From Hypomesus transpacificus (Eukaryota > Chordata > Actinopteri > Osmeriformes > Osmeridae): a stretch of DNA of 64,000 bases. Where the stretch lies: the NCBI RefSeq assembly GCF_021917145.1, contig NW_025813703.1, positions 124,001-188,000 of the forward strand, read 5' to 3'. Of the stretch, positions 22,983 through 41,087 are shown one piece after another. The first letter of the stretch is position 1; each line of letters starts with the position of its first letter. A program made the translations under genes and the position numbers. A model generated the notes under the pieces. That model was given only the letters and a program-made list of their open reading frames with translations, was not told the origin of the DNA and did no database searches.

Positions 22983-23645
22983 TATTGAGTCAAAGGACAA
23001 ATGAAAAAAGAAAATAAGGTTAATAGTAATGGTTTTCATAGTGATCGTTTTGACACCGGCATCCAGTACAGCCTGCAAATAGGGTCCTCAGAGTGAGATA
23101 TCTAGTCAAAGACAGCTCCGTTTTATTGTTTGACTTCAACATCTCAAGCCTATTTAAATAGATAAGTAGGGAAATGTATGAGTTAGCACCACAGTCTGTC
23201 TTATGTTTGAATAAGATTATGTAGGCCTGAACAGAAAACCTATAAGAGGATAACACGACACTTGGTTGTACATTCACTTTGCAAAACTTGGTTCCCTGTG
23301 TCCCAATTAGCAGTTATGCAGTTATGCATAATATGTCAGCAACCTGACACTTTTTGTCATGACAACGCCCCTAAAATGATGCCCTAGCAACAATCTAAAT
23401 ACAACGTCAGAAAGTTGGGATGTTGTATGTTTTGGTGCAGCGTGCAAGCACCTTTAAACAGGGTCGGATTTATTGTGGCAACAGGCCATGGCAACGCCAC
23501 GACAAGTCCTTGGCAACATGGATCGCGCTGCATTTAGTATGTGAAGGAATGCCTAGTCTTGAGAATTTCCTGTTTGCGTCAGGTTCCGAGAATGTCTCAT
23601 TCGTAACATATTTAAAGTACTACCGAGTAAGATGCACTTTTAAAT
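22983..23645. promoter_or_regulatory. Shared upstream region of the C80-like gene and stmnd1 with X-box-like motifs
   Basis: The two start codons face away from each other across 663 bp. Motifs resembling the RFX X-box (GTTGCYAT/AGRGCAAC) lie at 23354-23366 (TTGTCATGACAAC), 23378-23391 (reverse GTTGCTAGGGCATC) and 23484-23495 (GGCCATGGCAAC), with a further GGCAAC near 23511. STMND1 is reported as a motile-cilium protein and RFX factors drive ciliary genes, so the fit is sensible. Function is inferred. Confidence 0.45.
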
Positions 23646-25242
23646 ATGGGATGTGGGAGTTCAAAAATAACCTTGGTTCAGCCGGTGTTGTCCAGCCCTG
23701 ACCCTAATGAGGTAAGCTTGTTTCAACAATACACTGTATAGTGTTAGACCCATTCAGGGGTGTTGAATCATTTCAAATGTTTACAGTTTTTTTCATGTTT
23801 GTATTTTTTTCCTGAAATAAGAAATGTAGTTAAGTGAACATATGTTAAAGAATTGGAAATGATAAAAATGAAAATCCTTTTGGCGTTACCATTTATGCAG
23901 GAGGACACAGGCAAACAGTGTGTAGATGTGGATCGGGGTGACTCCGCAGTGTCAAAGTTCACCACTGACAGTGGGGTGGGCCTGGACTCTGGAGAGGCCC
24001 CCACACTACCAGGAGCCGTACACAGGAAACTACCGCCACTTGCAGGTAGGAGTAGGTGTAAGTGCCTGTCTATGACTTTGCTGGGTGATTCACCGTGTGC
24101 AGGGTGAGAGTCAAAGCCCTCCCTCCGCGACCTCTCCCAGGCTTCAGCCCAGGGCTGCCCCAGGAGACCCAGAGGCCCAGGTCCAGTGACATCATGGAGC
24201 AGCTGCTCAGCCAGGGCATCATCCCAGCCCACCCCAGAGACAGGGCCTGCAAGACCGGAGAGGCCTACAACATCATGGTGTGTCCAGGGACTGGAGACTA
24301 CTGCTGGGTCATATCATAAACAGAATATGACCGTTTTGGAAAATCATAGCCCATTTGGCCCTTGAACTGCCATTATTCCAACACTCCATTTTATGAAAGA
24401 AGAGATGTTTGGGTTTGATTTGAACACTTCAAAATGTTGAAATGATTAAAAAAATCATGTGGCAGTTCTGGTGTCAATCTCACATGAATATAAATTCAAA
24501 TTTAAGGTGTGTGTGTCCTTTTAGTTGGACAAGCCAGAAATGCCCAGGACAAGCCCCCCATCTCGACTGGAGTCGCTGAAGATGAGAAAAGACCAGATGG
24601 GGACCTCCAGGGAGGAGATGGAGGAGAAGATGAGACAGGTAGAGGAGAGACGCAAGGTCAGATTCTGGGGGTGTAATTTACAAATAATGGAATCATTACG
24701 GAATAATGTTGAATGAAGTGATTGTGAAGCCAGTCTCCTAGGCTTTCCTCCCCCTATCCTTCTTTCTGTCTCGATCAGCATTGTTGTCGTTTCTCTCTCA
24801 GCTCAAGGAGGAGGAGCTAAGGCTTCGTCTGAGGTCCAAGTCTGCCCGCGCTCGTGGCCTGGCGTCTGCAGAGGTGGGGGGAGAGACTGGGCTCACCCCT
24901 GTGGAGACCCTGCAGAACCGCCTCCCTGACACGCTCCCTTGGTCTGGAGACCCTGAAGACCTCCAGGGCCCACTGCTGCAAGCCCACACTGAGAGCATGG
25001 AGGCTGGAGAGGGCAGTAGGGAGGCTGGAGAGAGCGGTAGGGAGGCTGGAGAGGGCAGTAGGGAGGCTGGAGAGGGCAGTCGGGAGGCTGGAGAGGGCAG
25101 TAGGGAGGCTGGAGGAGGTGAAGGACAAGGAGACAAGGTTTCAGAAGGTGCCAGGTTTGGAGACCTTCTCACAGCCTCTCTGCAGATGGAGAGCGACTTC
25201 ACGTTCCAGCAGACTGGACAGGCTGAACAAGACCTATTCTAA
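23646..25242 (+). CDS. stmnd1: Stathmin domain-containing protein 1
   Basis: Exons: 23646-23711, 23901-24045, 24141-24277, 24525-24656, 24802-25242, giving 306 aa. The start MGCGSSK is a classic N-myristoylation plus palmitoylation motif, as in mammalian STMND1 and the membrane-bound stathmins. The stathmin-like core matches: RSSDIMEQLLSQGII, KTGEAYNIM, PPSRLESLKMRK, EEKMRQVEERRK and LKEEELRLRLRS. This is the helical tubulin-binding segment. Two regions flank it: an acidic, Ser-rich linker at residues 23-75, and a C-terminal part with a six-fold EAGEGSR-type repeat (about 24998-25110). The protein is expected to bind soluble tubulin and act in motile cilia. It precedes rbm24 in the same orientation; STMND1, RBM24 and CAP2 are also neighbours in mammals, which supports orthology. 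Confidence 0.9.
24998..25110 (+). repeat. 21-bp coding minisatellite in stmnd1
   Basis: GGAGGCTGGAGAGGGCAGTAG repeats about six times inside the last stmnd1 exon, encoding (G/S)REAGEG heptads. It stays in frame, so it is tolerated, but I recall no counterpart in mammalian STMND1. Confidence 0.88.
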
Positions 25243-25678
25243 CCGCAGATGGCTGTTAATGTGAAGCACCTGCATAGAGAATGACTGAGGGGATAGGGGA
25301 AGAGCCTGGATGGACAGGATTGTTCGTTTTGGAGCTAGGAGTTTGTCCAGATCGGGGGTGGGCATGGGGGTGGTATCATTGCCATTACCACAATGTAGAA
25401 ACCTTACCCTCCTAGCAAGGCTTCCCTAGAGTAGAAAGGGTGCTTCAGTTATAAGTTTGTATACAGGAGAGAGGAGAATAATGGCCTCTACTTGTGTTCT
25501 TAAATACATAAATGCAGATTAAGAGTAAGAGTGTATGTCCATAAAATTATTTCCTTGGGATTGAATGGGATTGGGATCTGGTAGAAATATGAATATACAT
25601 TTTACATTTTAAAAATAAGATTGTATCATAGTCGGTGAATAGTTCCAAGACAATGTTCTTGCCAAAATACCAAATCAA

Positions 25679-25684
25679 AATAAA
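25679..25684 (+). terminator. Poly(A) signal of stmnd1
   Basis: AATAAA lies 437 bp after the stmnd1 stop codon, in an AT-rich context, and is the likely end of its 3' UTR. Confidence 0.5.
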
Positions 25685-25689
25685 CTTAA

Positions 25690-27920
25690 CTACGTGTATA
25701 ACCATTATGTAATTGTGTGCAGTTATTCAATTGTAATATCACTGTTTTCTAACTTGTTGTGGTTGGTAGATGGCTGTATGTACTTTTAGACACAAGGTGG
25801 CACTGTATCCATGAACAGTTGCAGTTGAGCTCAGCAATTGCCTCCATTTACCTTTTATTCATTTAGCAGAGTTTAATCCAAAGCTACATAAAAATCGCAC
25901 ATAGTACAGTAGAAAATCAAGGAAAATCGGAAGCGCATAGTTCTAATAGTATTCCAGTGGTAAGACTCAATGAACTATCTGTATTTACTACACACAACAC
26001 AACCACATCTCAGCTACCAGACAGGGTAAATAACAATTATATTTTAACAATTGTGCAATAATAATATTTCAAAACTGTTTATAGTACAACGCAGAAAAAT
26101 CAATCTATCAATGTGCAACTTGAAACAATTCCTTGGGTGCATTCGTTTTTCAGTCTGAAGTTGTGATGGACATTGCTCTTATATAATAGAGTCCAGAAAG
26201 TTGTTTTTATTGAAGCCGTTTGCTGTGTAAGAATATGCTATCCTACTTAACTGTGTCACTGTTCATTCAAGAAGCAACAACCCGTGTGTTGGAGACTCAG
26301 CTGATGATGCCAATGCGTTTTCGACTTAAAACGGGAGGTTTCCGGCTGGTACGCAAACACCTTTATCCAATATTGATAGCCTTTAGTCTACAACGTTATC
26401 TATATTTTGAAGACATCAGTCATATGCTGGGACCTAGACAAAGATTGTGGATTCTGAAGGGGATTAGGTGACATCAACATAATAGCACCAGGTAGGGTCA
26501 TTCTAATGAGTCAGCATGCACCATGCGAGGGGCCGCAACCTGATAGATTCCTCATTGTTTGGCAACTGAAACCCGGTACGAGTCCTGTCACGACACTATT
26601 GAATGGGCATGTGTCTGCATGAATAAACTAGTGGCCGAACACGACGATGAGTTGTGTATCAGGTTGTGTATACTACTGGCCAAAAGAGTTATGTCATTTG
26701 TCTTGTAGCAGTTCACAAACCATCTTATTCCAATTCTGTTGAGAAGAACTGACATCTGTGTCAGTCATGTCACAGTGAATTTGGTAACTCACCATAGGCC
26801 TATTATAAACAACGGGGTAGACTATACTGTCGACGTTGCACATTAACAGACCTAGAGGGGGAGCCGCGTGCTTGAATTATTTATGCCAGGTAGGTCTGGC
26901 TATCACGTTTCACGGGATGACTACAAGCAAACTAATTTTAGCTGTTCTTTAAAAATGTCATGAGAAACCCTAAAGCACACCTATAAATACTCAATACAAT
27001 CTGATATCAGACTGTCAAATAACCAACTTTAATCATCAACTGGTATGCGCCATTGAGCGCCACGTTCTTGAAAGCACTAGCCAATGTCTTCTTATTGTTA
27101 CTGTGGACAAAACACACACCAGATAGTTCTATGATGTAACTTAATCTTGTAATTGTTGGCTCGAACCCAGCCAACACCTGTCCACATCTTTATCAGTGCG
27201 CTGCTGGAGCGACAATTGTAAGGCCGTAGTGGTCAAAGTGCGCATCCCTTCTCTGGAGTGATTCATGTGCCAGGTTGTCCACCTGCTGTGAGGTAGTCTT
27301 GGGACCAAGACATATTTTACTATTTTGTTACCTGTACCAACTTTACGATTGGTCACGGACTCGTTGATTGGCTTTGAAAAAACCGTGTCTTGCAGTGTAT
27401 TTTAAACATATAGAGACTTTTGCTTCTATAAACTTTGATGACCCATTTATAAATCTTACAACATCACTTATATCTGTACACAAACTTGTTTTTAAAATTA
27501 TTATTCCTCACGCTTCACAGCTGTTTCCCAACTCGTGTGTTGTGGATTGAGATTGTGGGCGGGTTGAAATGCATGCTCTGCCTGTACCGCCCTAGTGATG
27601 GCAGTTGGGTGGAGTTTCGGACAGGGCTTTTAGGAATGGCTCTGAAACACATTCAGTTAGACACGACAGTTAAGAAGAAGAGCTGAAAACACCTGATGAT
27701 CCTGGACAATCCGCTCCATTTCTCCTTCTAGTGTCGGAAGATAACCTACCTCGAATCATAGTTTTTGTAGAGTGCTGTTTCCCTTTTTTTACTCTGAAGC
27801 CTCTGTTTTAAGTCAAATATTTCATCCTGCTCTTTATAGTACTAATTATAAGTGACCAACTGATCAGGACATATTGCACTATATTTGTATTTTTATTTAT
27901 TCTATTTTGCACTAAAGTTT
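25690..27920. other. Spacer between stmnd1 and rbm24, including rbm24 promoter and 5' UTR
   Basis: No additional gene is supported. A weak fragment of a SINE tail (CATTTAGCAG...) lies near 25860. The rbm24 transcription start must fall somewhere in the last few hundred bases; a possible TATA element CTTTATAG occurs near 27833. The 83-codon ORF at 26220-26471 shows no recognisable motif. Confidence 0.45.
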
Positions 27921-27928
27921 TGGTGAAT

Positions 27929-34190
<6,262 letters not shown>

Positions 34191-36400
34191 CAGCCACAGC
34201 AGTCATTGGACAGGAGGGGTGGAGGAGAGCCCCGCCCCCATCCCGGGATGATTGGCTATGAGGAAGAGCGTTGGAGGAAGGGGGATTGGCCGGAGGCGTG
34301 GGCGGGTCAGTGAGTTGCTACGAGGATGGTGATGATGTCGATGATGGTGGTGATGGTGAGGTGGGAACTTCATACAGTAGCTTTCCAACTTGCTGTGCTT
34401 AAACCCCCAAAATAAGAGAAAACAGTGCAAGTAAGAAAGGTGATTGATTATCGTTAATATTACTATTATCATTTTTACTATTATTATTATTGTAGTAAAG
34501 TATTTATTTATATAGGAGAAATGCAAGGACTAATCTCTGTGGTTGGTATAGGTGTTAATCAAGGCCTTATTCAGTCCCATTGCTGTCTAAAACATAGGAG
34601 ATTATTCTCTTTGAGGGAAGCTTAGGGGCATCTCTAAAGTCTACTTTTGGTTCGGAAGTCCTCATAATCTGTATTTATTATGATATTTTGGGGGCCATGT
34701 TGTAATCTTGTCATTTCAAATGCATTTGAAGTTGAACTTTTTTCTGAGAATCAGGGAAATGGAGCTGTTTCCAGCATGTTAGCTAGGACAACCTCTGCTT
34801 GACCAGGATCGAGCTGTGGAGAAGAGTTAAAGAGTCATTGCTCATGTTGCTCATGTTTAAAAACAACCTTTTTAATCTTCCTCATGCTGAATGTTGCTTT
34901 TTTTACTCTGTATCTCGACCTCTTGACGTATGCAATACAAATAAATAACCAGGACGCAAAAGCTGCAGGAAAATAAATAAATAGAAACTGTCATCATGGA
35001 TTTCACAGCTGGGCATGGTGAACCATAGGAGGCACAAAGAGGGAGGGGGAAAATGCTTCTGACAATGAGAAACACCAAATCAGTACATTTTTGTAAACAC
35101 ACGCACAGGCAGACACAGGCACACACAGTTGCGTACATAGCAGTCAGATACAAAGGCCCTAGTGGTGTTCGGTCTGTCTTTGTGCTATGGAATGGAGTCA
35201 GAGTGAAAGAGAGAAAACAGGCGGCAGAGCAGCTGCTAATGGGGGCGGTGGGGAGGCGGGGGTGGGGTGGGGTGGAGGGGGGGCAGAAGGGACAGTCAGG
35301 CCAGTACCACTCTGACAGATCACTCTGGAAAGAACGCATCACTTGTGCTCATTTGTTGAGCTGTCACATTTTAATCCCTGGGCCCATTTGGAAAGCGGGC
35401 CCCCACACTCTCTCTCTCTCTCCCTCGTCCCTCCCTCTCTGGTTCTGTCCCTGTCAGCATTTCCAGCTCTGTCCTGTCTGTGCTGGAGCCTAACTAGCTG
35501 TTCTTAGGCTGGGTCGCACACAGACCGCTGTCCTAGTCCTACCACAACCACCTAACCCTTTACAACTGGCCTGCCCCATGTGTGTAGGAAGGTGTGGGGA
35601 GGGCGGCAGAGAGGGGACGTCGCTCAGGCTCCTCACACAGCAGTGTGTGGCTTCTTCTTGTGCCTTACGTTTGTACTGCAATTTAAGAGGAGAAAAACAA
35701 GAAATCTAGTATTTAAGATATTTATTTTGAGAGTTGACTATGTTGCGCTCTAAGTAACGAAACTTGGTGTCGGCACTGTATTAATAATATGTACTCATCT
35801 CAAGGCATATAAGTTATTGAGTAGATTTAGTTGTATTACTATTAACATACTCAACCAAAATGTTAATGTAGAATTTATTTAAGAAACAATTCCTGTATGT
35901 CCACTGTACACTGTATTCTGTTATTGCCTTTTTTGAATCTTTAGGCCATGATGTCATCACTGGCTAGTTTGATGGCTTTTGTATGAAACTTTATTTAAAT
36001 GCAGGCCAATTTGCATTCAGATTGTACTCTGCCTATTCTGTTGAAAAGACAAAACAGACGTAAAATACTGTCAGAAAGCAAAAATGCTGCTTTATACATT
36101 AGAATGTAAAGTCATTTTCAAGGTTTCAATAGCTGTGCTTATTTTGCTCTTAATATTTATCAGATATTTTATATCAGCTATCAGATATCAGCTATTTTAC
36201 ACTGTTGGGAATTTTTATACTTGAACTATTTCTTACAAGGGAAAATATGAAAATAAATGACAAAAAAACTTTATAATGAAGCTTTTCATTGTCACTGGAT
36301 GAAGGCATGTAAAGTGTTATTACTATTTAAATGCAATGGTCTTGTTGGTATAAAACTTTATTCTAGATATTCAATGCTATTTACTCTAAATTAAAATAAA
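34191..36400 (+). terminator. rbm24 3' UTR and poly(A) signal
   Basis: AT-rich, unique sequence follows the TAG stop for about 2.2 kb. AATAAA at 36395-36400 is the last canonical hexamer before unrelated sequence, and another lies near 36253. Long 3' UTRs are usual for rbm24. Confidence 0.5.
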
Positions 36401-37299
36401 AGGTTCTATGTTTAAAAAAATGTTTTTTATTTACAGTGTATCATTTTCCAGCTCAAGGACAACCACAGTGAATCTAAATATATATTATCATGTACTCGAT
36501 AGCATTGAGGGCAACATTGACCAAATATCAGACAAAGTACGGAGTTCCATGGTGACAGTGTCCTGCGGTGTAACACCGTCACACAAGAGCTCTCCACCAT
36601 TTTGGATCCAACACCCTGAATAACGCCGGGCACTCCTGTCAGCCTATAGCGCCAGAGAGGTAAAGAGAAAACGGAGTATCCAATGGAAGCCAATCAATGA
36701 TTTAAAACTTTGTAATTAATAAATTATGCTCAAAGGCCTGCCACCCATATGTTGTTGTCACTGAGGGGAGCAGACTCTATTTCCGCACTGTAACAGTATG
36801 CTGGCTCATATATCTGGAGTAGCATGACAGCGCAAAAATATGCAGGCCAGAAATCATAGCTGCTTGGATGTAAGGAGAGCTTCTGGGATGGATTTATGAA
36901 GGACAGGCATGGAATGGATGGTTGTAGGGAGGGAGGGACAGAAGGATTGATGGACGGTCATCAAAGATCCTGTCTAAACTTTACATTGAATGATGAACAT
37001 CCCTTGTTGAAGATAATGTTTATAATGGATGTAAATGTATTTATTTTAAAATTCCTTTCACAAATGCAGAACTAGTATGTGCAGGACCATGCCATTGCCA
37101 TGGGCCTGCCTGGACAGAGACTAAGCTGCCTGTGCAACAACGTCAACCAGACGTTCCATATTTAGAATCAGTGTCTGGGGTGGGGGTGCAGTTTTGGAGA
37201 CCTAGAGATTGGAACCTACTGTCACTTAGTGGGGATTTGACCACTCCAGTGAGAGCTTCCTAGATATTTCTTAATTTGGAAGTCCCGGAAGTTTAGGGT

Positions 37300-37428
37300 C
37301 CTTTGCGCATTGACTGACAGGAAGGCTGCGTACGACGCAGCAGACGGAAGGCACCGATATCTTTCCCGGGATATTAGAAAATCTTCGAAAGCACAACGTG
37401 AAGAATCACTAGGGGCCTACATTTAAAG
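37300..37428 (+). promoter_or_regulatory. cap2: Probable cap2 promoter and non-coding first exon
   Basis: This is a CpG-richer patch (GCGTACGACGCAGCAGACGG) in otherwise AT-rich DNA. It ends in a good donor, TTTAAAG|GTAATT, at 37428. It lies 3.66 kb upstream of the coding start on the same strand. CAP genes usually begin with a non-coding exon. There is no transcript evidence. Confidence 0.4.
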
Positions 37429-38059
37429 GTAATTTATGTTATGTGTTCTTGTGTTTGTTTCCTAACAAATGTCTCTGTGTGTTTTGGACGACTGGATCGA
37501 GGGACAAGGTGTGCGGCGGTAATCGGTGGACTGTGCGACCGACCGCCGGGTAGCTTTGAGAATAGAAATGTGCGCACTTGTCCAGTTTGTTGATTTGGTT
37601 AAATTAAAGGAAACACGAGGAAGGAAAAACGTCGCTCTGTTTGCCTATGGGTGACTTGTATTTTTATCACTGTGTATTAGCAACTATCTATTAGCTATTA
37701 ACTATTAGCAACCAGAAAACGACTATTCCGTTAACTTACTAGGCTATAGACATTAAACCCGTGTGCCATCTGGTTTTTGTTGTGTGTTTTTAATCATATT
37801 CAGCATGATGTCGATGACTATACGAGCATCCTTGTCAGAGGGAAAGACCCTGTTCGATACACAAGACATCATGTCAACAATATTGATGAGTCACGCAAAC
37901 AAGATATGGCCTGATGTTTATCAGAGCATAATCACTTTAAATGCTTAACCCTGTAAGACCCGATTTAAAATGTCAACATCACCTTTAGCTCTCCAAAAAA
38001 TACATTTGCAATTATTTATTTTTTAAACGACCACATTTACATAACCAATGGGTCCTATT

Positions 38060-38310
38060 GTGTAGCCTTGCAAAGCTATTGTATATTTAGGAAGTTTTAG
38101 TATTAGGGTTAGTACAGTGGATTATTTATTGCTATCTGTATATTTAGGAAGTTTCACTTATTTAAACTCAGCATATATGTAAATTATGTTCTGTGTACTG
38201 TTATGTTATGCCAGGTGCTTGCGCTGTCTTGTCTTAAGAATTTCAGCGCCCAGTCTGACCTTGTGTTGTTCTGTGTACCTGACAAATAAAAGACTTGAAC
38301 TTGGATGAAT
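38060..38310 (+). mobile_element. LINE-like 3' end, copy 1
   Basis: This segment shares TATTAGGGTTAGTA, TATATTTAGGAAGTTTCACT, TGTTATGCCAGGTGCTTGCG and CTGACAAATAAAAGACTTGA with 39290-39556. The polyadenylation-like AATAAA followed by ACTTGAACTTG repeats is typical of a non-LTR retrotransposon 3' end. The family is not identified. Confidence 0.6.
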
Positions 38311-39289
38311 TTGGTCTTTCAAAAAAAAGAAATGAGCAATTAAAGAGCTAAAGGTGACGTTGTAATTTTACAACAAAGGGTAAGACCCCTTGGGTTAAAC
38401 GCTCTTTTGTTTGACCACCTAGGCCTATATTTATTCCAATGGTATTTATAATTGATGCAATATTACTGGAATCCAGTGGCAAAAATTCCACTAAAACGGC
38501 ACAAGCTTTAAACCTTTTCTCATTGGAATATTACAGGAGGTGAGGCCTGTGACTTAAATAGACCTAGAGCTTACAGCGACCACCGCTCGCGATGCCATTG
38601 TGGGCCCAGATATGTTCATTTCAATCGTACAAAACCTATCAATAAATCAATTTTCCTGAAACACTGTTGACTGATGCTTTTGAAAGGGATTAAAGTCTTA
38701 CTACAGTGTATTACAGGAAGACTCGTGGAGCCCCAAGACATATGTCCATCCTATGGACCAGCTGGGAGCCAGTAGAACAGATACAGTTTTGCAGTTCTAG
38801 CTCAATATAGCCCAGATCAGATACCTGGTCACAGGGTTCAGGAGATGAGATTGAGCACGTGGCTAAGGTCATTCTGCTCTCTGTAAAATGTCTGCTTTCG
38901 CAGCTGACGATTGGGAGGGTGTTTTAGCTGCAATGTGTCTGTGTGACTATGGTAACAGAACTAGGCTACAGTTTCTGCTAAGGAGTCCAGATCTTGGTAT
39001 AAAGCCTTTGTCTTGCACCCACAGGGCTGTTGACTCCCAATGTTTCTTCTTCAGATTCAACAATAACTTGTATATTATTGCCAACATTCCAATACTTTGT
39101 CTCATATTGCTGTGGGAACTTGTGTACCAAGAAGAACTCACCGATAGGGGTGTCCTATATTCCCTGGCTGTGGTACATACAGCAGGAGACCATAGCTGTT
39201 GTGGGACCTATGACCTGTTGACTGAGTCAGTGATTCTGTGCCGGTAGAGGCTAGTTTAGGTTATAGGGTTGTTATAGGTGTTATGTGCA

Positions 39290-39556
39290 TTTAGGGTTAG
39301 TAGGCTGTAGTGTATCATTTATTGTTGTCTGTATATTTAGGGAGTTTTAGTATTAGGGTTAGTATAGTCGATTGCTATCTGTATATTTAGGAAGTTTCAC
39401 TTATTTAAGCTCAGCATAGATGTAAATTATGTTCTGTGTACTTATATGTCATGTTATGCCAGGTGCTTGCGTTGTCTTGTCTTAAGAATTTCAGTAGCCA
39501 GTCTGACCTTGTGTTGTTCTGTGTACCTGACAAATAAAAGACTTGAACTTGAACTT
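39290..39556 (+). mobile_element. LINE-like 3' end, copy 2
   Basis: This is a second copy of the element at 38060-38310, slightly diverged. It ends in a longer ACTTGAACTTGAACTTG tail, which argues for target-primed insertion rather than local duplication. Confidence 0.6.
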
Positions 39557-39576
39557 GTTTTGGGTTATGGTCCATG

Positions 39577-39693
39577 CAGGGGCGCAGCCAGGAATTTTGG
39601 GCCCCATGAAAAAAAAATTAAAAAAAGTTTATAATTTCTATAATTTTTTTTGAGTCAGGGGGCCTAACTTTTCCCCCCTATACGGCGCCCCTG
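39577..39693. mobile_element. hAT-like MITE with perfect 8-bp target duplication
   Basis: A 117-bp element starts CAGGGGCGC and ends GCGCCCCTG (inverted repeats). It is flanked on both sides by GGTCCATG (39569-39576 and 39694-39701). The 8-bp duplication and CAGGG terminus are hAT features. It has no coding capacity and an A/T-rich centre, so it is a non-autonomous element. Confidence 0.85.
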
Positions 39694-41087
39694 GGTCCAT
39701 GAACTCCCAAAAGTCTATCACTTATCACACGTAGGGTGAAACCATGCTTCCACTCTTGTGTAATGCAGCTGGCAAATGAACGACACTTCAGGCATTCATT
39801 TCTTTTCCTTGGGTGCATTTGTGTCGATTCTCCTACCAAATGTCCTTTTCGTCAGTGTTTTCTTACACAACGTAAGAAGGGAGTGAGAGACACCGATGAA
39901 TGAAAGAATGAGAGGAAAGTTTTGTATGGACAAATCAAAACAAATTCATCAAACGAATTGTGATTCAAGTTTCATAAAAAACCACGATACACAACATGAA
40001 TTTATGTTTGTGTGTGGTTATGGATGTCCTGGCCCAACACAAAAGCCTGCCAACCCACACTACCCCCCAATCCTGGACTGGTTAAACTGACCATTGGAAA
40101 TACCCCTCTGAGGTCTCACATGGTTGGCATTTCTCACTGGCAAGATAATACTCTATAAGGGTGTCACAAGGCCATAACCAGTCTGCACACCTCTCCTGAC
40201 CGTGTTTCCCTGCCTAGGAAATACACTGCAGATAACCTGGAACCCTTCAACCTCTAGATAATTACTGCAAATCCTTGCTTTGAGACCCCCACTACACCAC
40301 GCTTCACAATTCTTCCTCACTTTAGTTTTTTCATGTGAAAGTGTGTTCTCTGGGATTGATTGCTGGGGTGGAAGAGGGGAACGCATGAAAGAGTAAGGAG
40401 CCCCACCTGACCTGCTTCTGTTGTCGATGGAGATAGAAATGAAAACGGGATATACACAATGAATGGTGGTTTTGCATATCTATCGACTATAAGTTTCAAA
40501 TCAATAGAAGTTGTATCGAATGATAATATAGGAGATATATTGTGAGGACACTCATGAGCTACGAGACATGACTGCCTCTGTACCTCCAAACTCCAGCTGA
40601 GGTCATTGAACTTGGCTTTGCACCAGGTGTTCTTGAGACATCAGACTGAGATGGAATGACAGCCACTGCTAAATCCTCACACAAGGTTCTTGATGTAGTA
40701 ACCCTTGGGAGATGTTGAGAGTCTCCAAAAACCCTTATCTTCAGGTGGGTGAATGTCCATGTCAGTCTTGTGAATTTAGGTTGTGTCCATCTTTACAGAA
40801 TGACTTCCTTCTTTTCACACAACCCCCGATTGTACCGTCCTGATTGGTTGTAGGGACCAGCCCACTTACTTAATTCTTGTGCACTTTTGAAATTATTCAT
40901 TCACAATCAAATAAAATTCACAGAACATCCAAATATTTTGTGCACAAGAGGATTCTGGGAAATTCTGGAACTATATTCAATTGTCCACACTTAATAGTTA
41001 GGGTATCCATGGTTTATCGTTTTGCGGTCCTGGAGCTGTCGTGGGCCGGTTTGCTACCTCTCACTTTCCCGCTACAGACTTGTCGAC

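Noticed and set aside
24798-25202. Antisense ORF over the last stmnd1 exon
   Set aside because: It is the shadow of the EAGEGSR coding repeat. The sense strand has a continuous, recognisable stathmin gene.
38888-39247. 119-codon ORF between two LINE-like tails
   Set aside because: The start looks plausible, but there is no domain, no splice context and no reverse-transcriptase motif. Left unannotated.
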